Below are positions 1-11,952 of a DNA stretch of 64,000 nucleotides, in pieces (positions within the stretch are counted from its first letter, which is position 1; every line of letters starts with the position of its first letter). The DNA lies in the NCBI GenBank assembly GCA_024305405.1, contig JAKNDB010000087.1, forward strand, positions 5,210,501 through 5,274,500, written 5' to 3'. The translations under genes were made by a program, and so were the position numbers. Below the pieces are notes generated by a model that had not been told where the DNA came from, did no database searches, and saw only the letters and a list, made by a program, of their open reading frames with translations. This stretch comes from Dirofilaria immitis (taxonomy: Eukaryota > Nematoda > Chromadorea > Rhabditida > Onchocercidae).

Positions 1-712
1 GGAACGGTTGCTAGTCAAGCATACTTCACATGCTTTATGTTATGTCTCAGAGCATCAACGAATTGAAAGTGTAATTCACATTGACTCGATGACACACACT
101 GCATCCTTATTACAACCCACATTTATTGACGATTATAAACGGTCCATCCAGACTGGAGCTCCGGCAATCGGTTTTCTTGATCAGAAATTACACCACAGAA
201 ATAGTTCTCATTCAGCTTTTGTTTTGAAAAATGATAAGATGGAAAGTGAACCATTGGTAGAATCAAGTTCATTATATCGGATCAAAAATAATGCAAAAAC
301 AGTACCAGAAGGAAGGATTACGCAAAACAGACTGATACAACAAGCAGTACTTGAATCTAATATCTCAGGAATACCACTATCACAGTGTCTCACCAAACGT
401 GTTAGTTGGTTATCCATGAAGAATTTGCAGGAGAAAGAATTATCCATCCGAACAATAGCGGCTAATAAACGTAATTGTCGACAATTAGCGATGTCTGATT
501 TACACAACGAAATATTCAGCAGAAATGGTTCACGAATTAATAAGCAATTTGATTCAGTATTTCAACTGGATTATACCAGTTTGTTGAATAAGAAAACTGA
601 TACACCACCTCTTGAGACCCTTAGTTGGAGTAATGCAGGTTTGTCCTCTCCATTATTTCTTTTCCCTCAGTTCTTTTTCAACATCGGAATGATCTCTAAT
701 TCTTTTAAGTAA
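1..712 (+). other. Long open frame at the left edge, probably an SLC4 upstream exon
   Basis: The frame is open from base 2 to TAA at 710-712. The protein is hydrophilic and I do not recognise a domain in it. It contains [20 protein letters not shown] and ends in a Phe-rich stretch. A donor at 638/639 (GCAG|gtttgt) leaves one base of a codon, which the AT at 2449 completes. This makes it a likely exon of the variable cytoplasmic N-terminus of the SLC4 protein, and the Phe-rich end would then be intron. The alternative is the last exon of a separate gene stopping at 712. Transcript data would decide. Confidence 0.5.
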
Positions 713-3700
713 TTCATCAGGTCTTCAAACTTAGATATCGCTTTAAGGATCTTCATGGAATTCTGGATGGACACTGTTGTAACATCAAAATCATGCTAGC
801 ATTTTCACCAGTGAGATTTGAAAAGTAGGATTTAATTTTTTTTTTTAAATCAATAAGAGTAGAAACTTATGTAACACTTCAATGCTATAGCAGATTTTTT
901 CATCTTTTTAATTTGTTGCATCAAATTATATACCAATATAGATTGATTGAGCATATCATTGTACTAAATAATTTCGAGTTATGAGAACATGAAATCTTTG
1001 ATATATCAAAGACTCTTTCATGAATTCACTAACTTTCATACTACTAAAAATTATAGAGTAAAATAAAAAGTGTTGTCAATTGTATATCATCACTAAATGC
1101 AAATATCATTTCATCTTAAATTCATGAATGATTTTTTCGTTTCGTTTCACTTCAGAATTTTATGAATTGAACAAATTTCTTGTTTTATTCTTTCGCGGCC
1201 ACATTTTTCGATGTAACAGTTTTATGAACTCAGGAAAGTCCTAAAATTTTTTAAAAATGGACGATAGTGAATATATCTACTGAACAGCAGCACATCTGCT
1301 TTTATCGGCATGTTTTCATCAATACATCAGCAGCTGTCGTCTAAGTAACTTATTAGGAAATTAGCACACTAAATTATTTTTGCTTATTGAATGCAGCATA
1401 TGTTGTCAGAAACTACTCATTAAATTTGTTTTGAGCATGCAGATGAATTATTTCGAAATAAGAGAGATAATGGAATATTTAAATAGATAAATTGTGCGGA
1501 GATGAATCATTTTTGAAATAAATAAATATGTTTTCTGGTCATTTAACTTATTTTATCAAAAGATTCGACTATTGTGATTATTATTGAAAGCCTACATTTC
1601 GAAAACAAACATCAATGAGAGAATTTATCCATTTTCAGTAGATCGCTGAACTCATCTTCTCAATTATTTTTGCAAATTGGTATAGGAATAGAAATAGCAT
1701 CAGATTTTTTTGGAATCTGAAAACAATAAATTGCATTTAAATAAGTTTAAAAATCATTATTCACACTACACAACTAAATTAGGAAGAACTTTGAAATTAC
1801 TTTATGGATCGAGGCTAGAATTAGAGAATGTCGAAGTCGATTCAGAAATCCAACATGCTAAAATTGAAAAGTCCAAAATCTATAATGATTTTTCAAACGC
1901 TATCATAAAGTCTTCCACTTTCGTCTTCTAATTATAATTTATCGAATGACAAGATATAAGTTTGAATTTTATCAAGGGTCTACGAAAATTTTCATGTTAA
2001 TTTCTCTTCCATTCTAAGAACAAAAAGAAAAAATTTTATCTGAATTGTAATTTCCGTATTTCCTATTACTGACATAATGTTTCTGCATCGGCAGTGATTT
2101 AAAATATTAATAGGATGGGAAGATACCTGAACGTCAGAAATTATGTTTAAAAATTTATGCTTAAAAAATCCGACAAACATTTCGTAATTTAAGAAGCTAA
2201 AACTGCTCAAATAATAAATGGTAATACATATATATATATATATATATATATTCGATCTATTTTATTAAACCTTGTCAATATATTTAGGTAATTAGTTTAC
2301 CTTTAGTTTTCATTACAAAATCAAATTCAAAAAGAAGACTTTGAGTTAGTTGAAAAATTTTATCCTAGGCAATTTCATAATTATTTGTATTAAATTATTT
2401 GGATTTCATTTTTACGAAAAACTCGCAAAATAATGGTATACATTTCAGATGAATATGATAATGTAACATTAATGTACGCGAAGCACGAAAAATTCCCATG
2501 AAAGATTTTGGATCAGAAATTCAGGCGACGATGGACATCGATCATTTGCTCAACAAGTCTGTTCTTCTGTTGGATTTGCAGGAAACTTCTCTGGAAGAGA
2601 TTTTTGCGAAGTATGTGCCAATGAAGTTGATTTATTTAAGGATTTCAATTGGTGATTCCGATTTGAGAAATTTTCTGCTTTTTTTGAAATATGTTAAGAT
2701 ATAGATCGCATCTAAAGTATTACTTCATAAAATTTAGACATTTTCTCGATGATCTTCAAAATTATGATCTTCCAGAATATGTCATGGAATTTGATTTTAT
2801 AGGTTTAGCTTTTGGCTTTTTTATGTCTAAATCACAAATATCATCTTTAGCGAGCAGTTGAAGTTTTTAATATTTTAGCTTGCATTCGTGCATCAGATAG
2901 AAATTATGTAAACTGATAAATTCCATGAATTATAACTGCGTCCCATAAATGTAGATGCAAATTACTATCTTTTTAGAATAATTCATGAAATGGACATTCA
3001 GGAACCAGAATTTACCAGTGAGCAAGTTCGATCGGTGCTTTTCACACAAGATGCTGGAAATCAGTGTCAGTTTGTTTTTATCGCTTTACAATTTTTAAAC
3101 TATTATTATACTATGCTCGGTTAATTATAGTATTGTTTAATCAAAATAAACGCATTGGTTTTAGTTCATATACTGAGCCGAACGGTACAAAGTATCTGCA
3201 CAACAGGTACTGTCGGTGGTACGTTTGACTACGATCAATCTTGGATTTGTGCCCTGTAAGAGACAAATTTTTAATTTTAATATTATTTAACTATTAACTA
3301 AATTAAATGTTCTTTTTCTAATTTGTCTCAGTTACGATCTAGTCTTCTTTTCGATTATCAAGAAATACCGAGCATAGTGCATGGAGGTTTCACTAAGCCT
3401 CTTTTACCAGCCAATGCACTGACAGATGAATGCATGCTGCATGTAAATAAGGTATGTCGAAGAAAAAAGCATATCTGAGCCTTATCAAAGGTTGTTGACT
3501 CGATTCCTATGTGAGAGATATGATGAGATCTCTTTTTCAGATGTCATAATAGTAAGATATCTGACCATTCCGACCTCTTCTGATAATATCAAGATAAAAC
3601 ATATGTAATCCATTAATTTTTCACGAATAAGAGAAATAGTTTTGATTTTTTTTTATTTATTTGGATATCTGATAATATATCTAATCTTTAATCCCACTTT

Positions 3701-6700
3701 ATGTCTCATTTATGCTAAGCGAGTTATAACACTGCTAGAAAAAACAAAAATTTTCTAGTATCTTGAAATGCGTTGAAGGGTGTAACAATTTTAAATGTTT
3801 TCTTAAAACAATAACTGTTTGAAAGAAGAATCTGTTAAATTAAGAAATCTTCAGATCGCCAAAGTTAACGAACATTGTTCTGCAGTGTTTTATTTAAAGT
3901 CGCAGTATACAATAAAAATATAAAATTTTTAAATTACAGGTGCATGTTAAATACGGTACAGCACAGGCATGTCGCAATCGCTCGACTCAGTCACCCGACC
4001 AATTTGGGTCGTACAATGCAGGACTTGCGATTCATCATTATTGTTATTGCTCCTTCACGAGCGGTACTGTTTGACATTCAAATCTTATTTCTATAATTTT
4101 TTTGAATATATTCTTCAACAAGTAAAATTAATGTAATGAAGATATTCATCCTTTATTTAGGTTTTGTTGAATGTGAAAAAATCTTTTAATAAACAATTTT
4201 CGAATATTTTCTCTAAACACTTCATTAATGCATTTGTAGAAAGTCGTTTATAGAACAGATTTTTAAAGTCTTGCTAATATTTTTTACACCCAGATTTTTG
4301 AATACAATTTCCATACAGTTTAAAATAATTGCTGTTGTATAAGTATTGAATTAATTACATGTATTTCAGAAAGGTACCAAGACAGCACTTGAGACAACGC
4401 GAACATTTGCAACACTTTTTGCAGATATGGATATTAGACAACGACTTGTTATGGCACAAACTGTAGATCAGTTTAGGTAAACTATTGATTTCAATTTTTA
4501 GCAAGGGTAGGTTGGGTTTTTGGCGTGCAGATAACACAAGATTTTATGACTCTGAATTACTTTTGAAATTTACAAATTTCAAATCTTTCTATTAGCTCCT
4601 TTAACGGTGGCTTACGGTTTTAGACGCTTAACACTAATAACACTACAGAAATGCACTAATAATGCCAGTGGAAAAACTTTTTAACTATTATTTCTCATGC
4701 TTGTAATTTAGAATAAATATCATGGTTAGCTTTACAATTATATATATTTCATAATTTAAGTACCGTTCTGCTCTAGTCTTCCTTCCATTTCTTGTTTCAT
4801 TCTTTCTTTCGCATGAAATTCCAGATAAAACATAATTTTGTTTTTTTTTTTTTTTCTAGATCCACATTACTGTCAGCAGCTAAAGAATTGGCTGTAGATC
4901 AGAATCAATGGCGAGGAAGAAAAACGTCAATCCATTTCAGTCAAGCCAAAGAACAGTTGGTTAGCTTGCTTATTTCTATTTGATTTTTCTTTTATTTTCA
5001 GAACTATTACTTTTCAAAAGATAGATTTCTCTTATCTTTTTATTTGCAATTTTTCATTCCAATATCAGTGACATGTGATGCATTCAATGTTTCAATGTAT
5101 GAAAATTGCTTCGCTGTAGAATTGTCAGCATGAATTTTTGATATTCAATAAGTTATTCAAAGATATAGCATTTGATAGAATAGGACATGAGTGAAAAACT
5201 AGAACCAATGTTGTGCTTATATTTCAGTTTGGTCCTGGTAAATGGTATCTTTTTCGTGGACTCGGTAACGATTTCATTCGACGTATCAAATATTACTCAT
5301 CTGACTACCTGGATGGTTAATCTACTGTCCATTTTCCTAAATTTCTTTTTATATTATTTTTGCATTGAGAATTGGAGACATCAATTAATTAATTCACATT
5401 TCTTCTAGGATTGCGCGGCTCGAAGACAATCCAAAAATTATTCAGTTCAATAGTATTTCTATACTTTGCCTGTCTTCTACCAGCAATCGCTTTTGGTGTT
5501 TTGAATGACGATAATACAAATGGGAGTATCAGTGAGTTTCGTCCTTTTACAAAGATTTAATAGTGTTTGTTGAAAAGAAATGTTTATAATAAATTAATAA
5601 ACTTCTTATTTAACTATCTTCTTCTCTTCTTCTTCTCTCTTCTTTTTTTTATTGTCTTCTTTATTTTTATCAAACTTTTTCAACATTAATTTGTATTTGC
5701 TTTAAGTTATATAGATTGTCTCTATGTTGATATTTTATTTCATATTTATTTTTTATTAATCAAATGGAAACTGAACAAAATTCTTCTTTGGTCATCATAT
5801 TGGATAGACAAATACAAAGTGCTACGGTAGATTTACTCTTAAATATGTCTCGACATTGTATTTAATTTAATTAATTTTCCTTTAAAGATGTACGTAAAGT
5901 AATTACTGCTCAAGCACTTGGTGGGATATTTTTCGCAGTATTTGGTGGTCAACCGATGATTATATTGCTAACTACAGTACCGCTAGCAATATATATTAAA
6001 GGTACGTGTGTTTAGGCATTGCTCGGTTAACTGTTTAGTGCATACATTTATAGAAATAATTGAGATCAAATTTTTAATGATCTATTACTGATATTAATTG
6101 ATATTTCTTAATAATTTTTCTGACTTATGCAGTATCTTTTTTTGAATCGATAATTGAAATTTTAGTGATATATAAAATAGCAGAGGAACTTGGCTACGAT
6201 TTCTTTGCAATGTATGCTTGCGTAGGATTATGGTGCCAACTTTTTCTAATCCTTTATGCATCGACTGATATGTGCAGTTTAATGAAGCTAGCGACAAGGT
6301 TCAGTTCAGAATTTTATTTCTCATTTCAAAATTAAATCTAAAATTGAAAAGTAAAATATACTGATTGATAGTAAAACTAAATTTTTCGTTGTTTAAGCTA
6401 AGAATTTTCAGTTGTTTTTAGCTTATATTACTTTTTATTTATAATTTTTATTCTTCTAAAATAAAATAAAAGTCATTCCAAATCAGTAAACATTATTTAT
6501 ATTTACATTATATTTAGTCATTATAGCAGAGATTTTTTTCAGATCTGCCGAAGAAATGTTTTCACTGTTTATTGCGATAGCCTTTACAGTGGAAAGTATG
6601 CGAGCGCTGCATACAAGTTTGTTTATGCTTAAATCTTTATTAATGAGATATAGAGAAACCTACAGAAATTTTATCGAAGTATGATACCTCATGCAATTTT

Positions 6701-9700
6701 CCGCCAGCCAAGAATTAATCATGTATCATAATATGTTATTATAAATTTCAAATCAAATATATCTTCACAACACAAATTAAAGTAAAATCTTAAGCCGACG
6801 AAATTGTTAACAGCATATTAGTAGCATAATAACGATAGCAATAACTTGCTAGTGATAGAAACAAATGTTGAAACTACTGGAAGAATCCTAGAATCATGAT
6901 ATTGAAAATGAAGGAAACCATGTAGATATTACTAATACGACACTAAAAAAATCTTGCTCAGCATGCATAATTTCTTGAAAGGAAAAACTTTGAAAAAATT
7001 TCATGCACTGCTTCTAAAAGCAGAAAACTTTTATGCCGCAGATTTCAAATTCACAAGCAAATTTAAAGTTTTATCTGTCTTACACTTGCTAAATCGAAAA
7101 TTTTTAACAGCAGTGTTTTTTCTAAAATCATTTAACTACTGATTTTAAAGTTTTTTCTTTTTTTCCAAGTAAAAAGTGTAACTCTATTGAGAAGAAATAA
7201 GAACTTATTTGGGTAATTATGCTTAATATTATTATCCAAATTTGCCATAATTTTTTGCAAAATAGATTGCCCTCGAGAACAATCATATATAAAATGATGT
7301 CAGTTACTCCAAGCAAAAGCGGCGATCTATCCTGAGCAAGATTTTTTTAGTGTCGTATTAGTAATATCTACATGGTTTCCTTTATTTTCAAGGATTTTCT
7401 GCCAATTCTTTTCCGATTTCACTCTCTCTTTTTTTTGCTGCAAAGAACTTCAGATAGAATAGGGCAAAAAATCTACCCCATTTCTTAAAAAAAGTCGAAT
7501 TTAATTTAGCTGGAAAGGAAGCAAGAAATTATACAAAGAATCAAGTTCCAGGTTTCAAGAAAAATTATCATAACTGCGAAAGTACCAATATGCGAAAAAG
7601 GATAAGTATTGACGATGATATTTTGCCTTTCTCTCGCTTAAATTCGACGCCATTTGCTTCGGTTGTTGACCTAGCGGAAACCAGTGCATCATTACAGGTA
7701 TTCCCTAAGAGATTCAATGTTTTAATAAGAAGCTAGATTCAGCAAGCGATATTATCATATTATCAAAAATCTTCTTTCCATCAGTATTGAAGCACTGCAC
7801 TCTGATCAACAATATGTAGTTTATGACAATTAGAATCATTTTTATCATGAGGTGCACAAAAATTTGATTATATTTGTTAGTTTTTAATGTACATAGCCTT
7901 TTCAATTTTTTCAAAAATATATTTCTGCTCTTCTTGTTTTAGATATATGAAAAACTTTGCCATCGAGATACTTCAATTTTATATATGCTTCTTATGTTTG
8001 GTACATTATGGCTTGGTCTTTTTTATATAATTTTAGGTAAGTTATATATATATATATATATTAATGTTGGATTTTTGCTGATTTTGTTCATATTTTCTCA
8101 CAAACGAAGATTTCATGCAGTTTTTGTTCAATTGTATCTCCTTTTCTAAATATATTCTCATCGATAGTAATAGAATCGTCAGTGATTCACAACTATTTCT
8201 GGAAATTATTTTAAGTGTTGCAGTACAGCTAAAAACAGTAATCGGTAGGCTAAATATTGGTTCATGTACTTTTGATGTTAACCTTAAATTTCTAGTGCAA
8301 CAATTTTTCAGGAAGACACCTTATTTGACGCGGTCACGTCGTGAATGGCTAGCTGATTATGCACTTCCTGCTTCAGTTCTCATCATGTCGTTTACGGGTG
8401 CCTACTGCTTCTATGACATTGAAAGTTAGTGTTAATTCATTCATTTTAAGTCTCGGAATTGATTTTGAAGTAATTTAAATTATGAATTTGCTACTCAAAA
8501 ATAAAGAAATAAGGCGTCATTCGAGAATTAAATGGAGATTCACAAACTTTTTGCAAATTAATATGCTGTCAATTTGACATTCATCGAATTTTTGCAATAT
8601 TTACCTTGGTAAATTTTTTTTTTTGAGCTTTTCGATGAATTTAGACTTTTTATATTACGAAATAATTTTCAGAAGATAAATTCAAAATGCGTACCAATGT
8701 AGCGATATTCAGCATTGCATCAGTCTTTTCGCTACCATGGCAGGGCTATTTCGTATGCTTGCTTCTTGGCTTTTCGTTATCTTTTCTTTTCTTCATGGAC
8801 CAAAATATAACCTCAGCTATTGTAAATAATCCACAGAATAAGTTAGTTCATTACTTCAATTTTTAACTGAATTTCTTATAAAAGAATAAAAATAGTTCAT
8901 GTGTGTTCAAAAATGATACATAAATATCGTATAATACGATTCAGACAATGCTATTACTGTGATAAGAAGAAGCTTTTTTCAACTATTATACTGTATTGTT
9001 TATGAATTCTATAGAGTCATAATGTTTAAATTACTTCAGATTGTTTCGTACTATAAAAATAAATTAATATTATTTGTTTTAGTTTAAATGATTTAGAAAT
9101 CCTTAATTATATAAAAATCGTGATTATAGTTTTCATTATTTTATTGTCTCTCAAATATCATTTCAGATTAAAGAAAGGTCCAGCTCAAAATCTGGATTTA
9201 TTTGTAGTTGCGATACTGAATTGTTTCTTATCAGTCATGGGTTTACCATGGATGCACGGTGCACTACCGCATTCACCCTTGCATTTACGCGCACTGGCTG
9301 ATGTGGAAGAACGAGTACTGCAAGGACATGTTCATGAAGTGTACGTTTGTTTAGGCATGCATGCAACACGCTTTTCCTTCACATCAGATTGATTTTTAAA
9401 AATATTTGTTTTGATTTTTTTTTCGCAGTGCAAGATCAACAACAGCTGTGTGTCAGAACAAGCTAAAACATATTTGCTAAGTTTTAAGCAAGCCAAAAAA
9501 AAATGTTGTTGGATGAAAATGATTGATATTCTGCTCAATGTTAAACTAATTAAGGACTGGAAGGCTCTGTTGGAATATTTTTGAATTGCTATGTTTGTTG
9601 TTCTTTCGCACTCTGTCATCGAATGAATGATGATTTATTGAAGCCTTGAATTATGTCAGAAATTGAACTCATTACAAAGTGAAGAGCTTCTGGACTTCAA

Positions 9701-10510
9701 ATTATTCTTCAAAATTTAAAAAGTGGAAAAAAATCTATTTTAGAATAATGAATGTACGCGAGACGCGACTAGCTACATTAATAGCACATCTGTTGATCTT
9801 AATTTCAACATTTACACTACTACCATACCCTCTTCAATGGATACCAACATCCGTATTGCACGGTTTGTTCTTGTATATGGCACTTACATCCTTGGCTGGT
9901 AATGAGATGTTTGAACGATTATTATTACTTATTACTGAACAGGTAAGTGTTTTTCAAATTTCGTTATAAAATTAATCTTATGCGATAAGATCAATGGGTT
10001 ATAGAGATTGGCGAAATTCATTTGGCATAAGAGGGAATATTTGTTCGAAAAATTTTAAAGCATAGAAAATTCATTTTTAGTAGTAAATTTTTCATCGTAG
10101 AGATATGCATAAATTTCTCAGAATTTTTCATTTTATTTTCGTGAATGTGTCAAAATTGTTAAATTAAAAAAACTTTTCAGCAAGCCTATCCGCCTACTCA
10201 TTATATCAGAAAAGTTCCTCAGCGAAAAGTACACTTATTTACTGCCTGTCAACTTGCACAGCTTTTGTTACTTTGCGCATTCGGATTTTCACCCTATCCA
10301 TTTATTGAAATGATTTTTCCAATTGTCTGTTTCTTCTTCTTACCTATAAGGTAAATCAATCGCTTTCGTTTCCTTTTTGATTAATACATTGTCATATAAG
10401 TACTTAGCGCTTGAGAACGAATACATCATTGATGCTGATATTACAGACATACGTTGATACCGCGATTGATTGACTATAAATATCTGGATGCACTGGATGG
10501 AAGACATTAG
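1..10510 (+). CDS. SLC4-family bicarbonate/anion transporter, 5' end off the left edge
   Basis: Spliced gene for an SLC4 (anion exchanger / bicarbonate transporter, abts-like) plasma-membrane protein. Exons are at about 1-638, 2449-2610, 2977-3065, 3165-3255, 3332-3451, 3940-4064, 4370-4476, 4861-4958, 5228-5317, 5409-5531, 5888-6001, 6131-6299, 6541-6680, 7515-7699, 7943-8035, 8312-8425, 8672-8840, 9166-9339, 9747-9941, 10181-10350 and 10447-10510. The cytoplasmic domain carries a [16 protein letters not shown] stretch. The membrane domain starts near 5409 and includes [12 protein letters not shown], a loop exon with an NST glycosylation site (7515-7699), [33 protein letters not shown] and [18 protein letters not shown]. 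It ends with [15 protein letters not shown] and stop TAG at 10508-10510. The first exon (1-638) is an open frame from the edge. It is joined by inference: its donor leaves phase 1, which fits the exon at 2449. One-base homopolymer gaps are needed at 2488-2492 and 8019-8024, and probably at 3252-3254. Family certain; substrate unknown. Confidence 0.9.
639..2448 (+). other. Probable first visible intron of the SLC4 gene
   Basis: AT-rich, with no exon I can support. A 74-codon open stretch at 1710-1931 has no matching splice signals and is of a length expected by chance at this composition. An (AT)n run lies at about 2228-2250. The acceptor CATTTCAG ends at 2448. Confidence 0.5.
2228..2250. repeat. 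(AT)n microsatellite
   Basis: Uninterrupted alternating TA over about 23 bases inside the presumed SLC4 intron. Confidence 0.9.
6902..7391. mobile_element. Foldback / MITE-like element with 60-bp inverted arms
   Basis: Bases 6902-6961 reappear as the reverse complement at 7332-7391. The inner 49 bases (6913-6961 against 7332-7380) match perfectly, and the outer 11 carry one mismatch. The 370 bases between the arms have no recognisable coding content. The unit is about 490 bp and lies wholly inside one SLC4 intron, between the exons ending near 6680 and starting near 7515. Long near-perfect arms around a non-coding core are typical of non-autonomous DNA transposons (MITE or foldback type). 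I see no clear target-site duplication. The near identity of the arms suggests a recent insertion or arm homogenisation (inference). Confidence 0.75.
8043..8061. repeat. (TA)n microsatellite
   Basis: Short TA run just after a splice donor of the SLC4 gene. Confidence 0.85.
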
Positions 10511-11952
10511 ATAATTATATCAAGATGAAAATGTTGTAGTGCGTTTATGTTGATGATATTTCTATGACTTATTGCACTACCTATTTCGTCTAATTATGCC
10601 AAAGATATAATATGTGGGTTTCGTAGCCATAAATTTTCTGTTATTTAAAAGTTCGTATGATTTTCTTATTTTTTTAATTAAAAATAACACCTCGGAAAAG
10701 ATTCTAATAGAAGTCAATCCCAAAGTACTCGCTAATGAAGCAGTGAAAAGTCATTCATCACAATTAAAATTCTGAATAAAATAAAAAAGTTGCAATCATT
10801 GTGTTTATTCACTTTTGCTTCCTCATCATAGAATTTGACACTAATCAGAAGGATAATAAGTAGGCAAGCGTAACATATACTACACAAGCAAATATAATCT
10901 GTATTAGTTATGGTTTTGTTCCGCTGTATCGATCATATTTTTACCTACAAATTGTGAAACTGTTGACAAGAAAATTTGCTGAAAAGTGAGAGCAAAGAGA
11001 ATGCTGAGAATGGAGCATCCTGATAAGATATTCTGATAAGACAACATAATCTATAGTTGAGCGTCATGAAAAAGGTATTGTAATGAGTACATTGAATAAT
11101 AATATGATCTCGCGGAAAATTATCTACCCAGTTGATGCGATAAATTCTAGCAACAATTTTTTAATTGTATTAAAATTTAATTTGATTCGTAGAGCAAAAT
11201 TACCGTCGAATTTCTAACAAACCATTCGACAATGCTTTCCAAAATATTTTGAACAGGAATTCAGGGTGTGTGACTATGCTCACTGAAACATAATTGCAAA
11301 AACCATAAAACGACGATAAGTCTCAAGGAAAATGATGATTATTATAACTTGGTTGAAAGTCTGGGTGATGAAATCTAAATTTAGAAGATTAAGTGATACT
11401 GAAATAGATGTAGATTGATGATAATTCTCGGTTTTCTTTCATTTCTTTCTCCCTCTTACATTGTTGTTTCATTTCTCTCCTTCCTATCGCTATTGCTGAT
11501 TACTCTTTCTCTCTGGTTAATTTATATCTCAAATTAGTGACATGATGACGGGATGATTTATTGAATTTTATTAATGGTGGTCATATTGTAGTGTACACAT
11601 ATACTGTAGATTTTTCACAATGCAAAATTAGAATTTGCATAAAACGGATTTTACTTCAAAATTGTCAAATAAATGTAAAGATTTAACGATTGGAAATTAT
11701 TCTCAAATATTTCGACCTTTTCAAGCATGGAAGCAGTCCATTTTCCTTTGTAACTGTAACTTTTTGTACAGAAGTAGAGTATGATGATACATAGTGTAAC
11801 ACATATTGAAAGAGGAGTGAAGAGAGCTGATTAAGGTATACAAATTGGAAAAAAGGAAAGAATATCGAATGTGATTTCCGATACATTTGTTCTTGAGGGA
11901 TTTTGGAATTTTTCTATAAATCAAAATCTAAATCTGATTCCTGTAGATAGCA
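10511..11952. other. Intergenic, no gene seen
   Basis: AT-rich spacer between the SLC4 stop and the next start. It contains a CT-rich stretch near 11430-11510. Two overlapping minus-strand open stretches at about 11683-11924 look like chance products. Confidence 0.6.
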
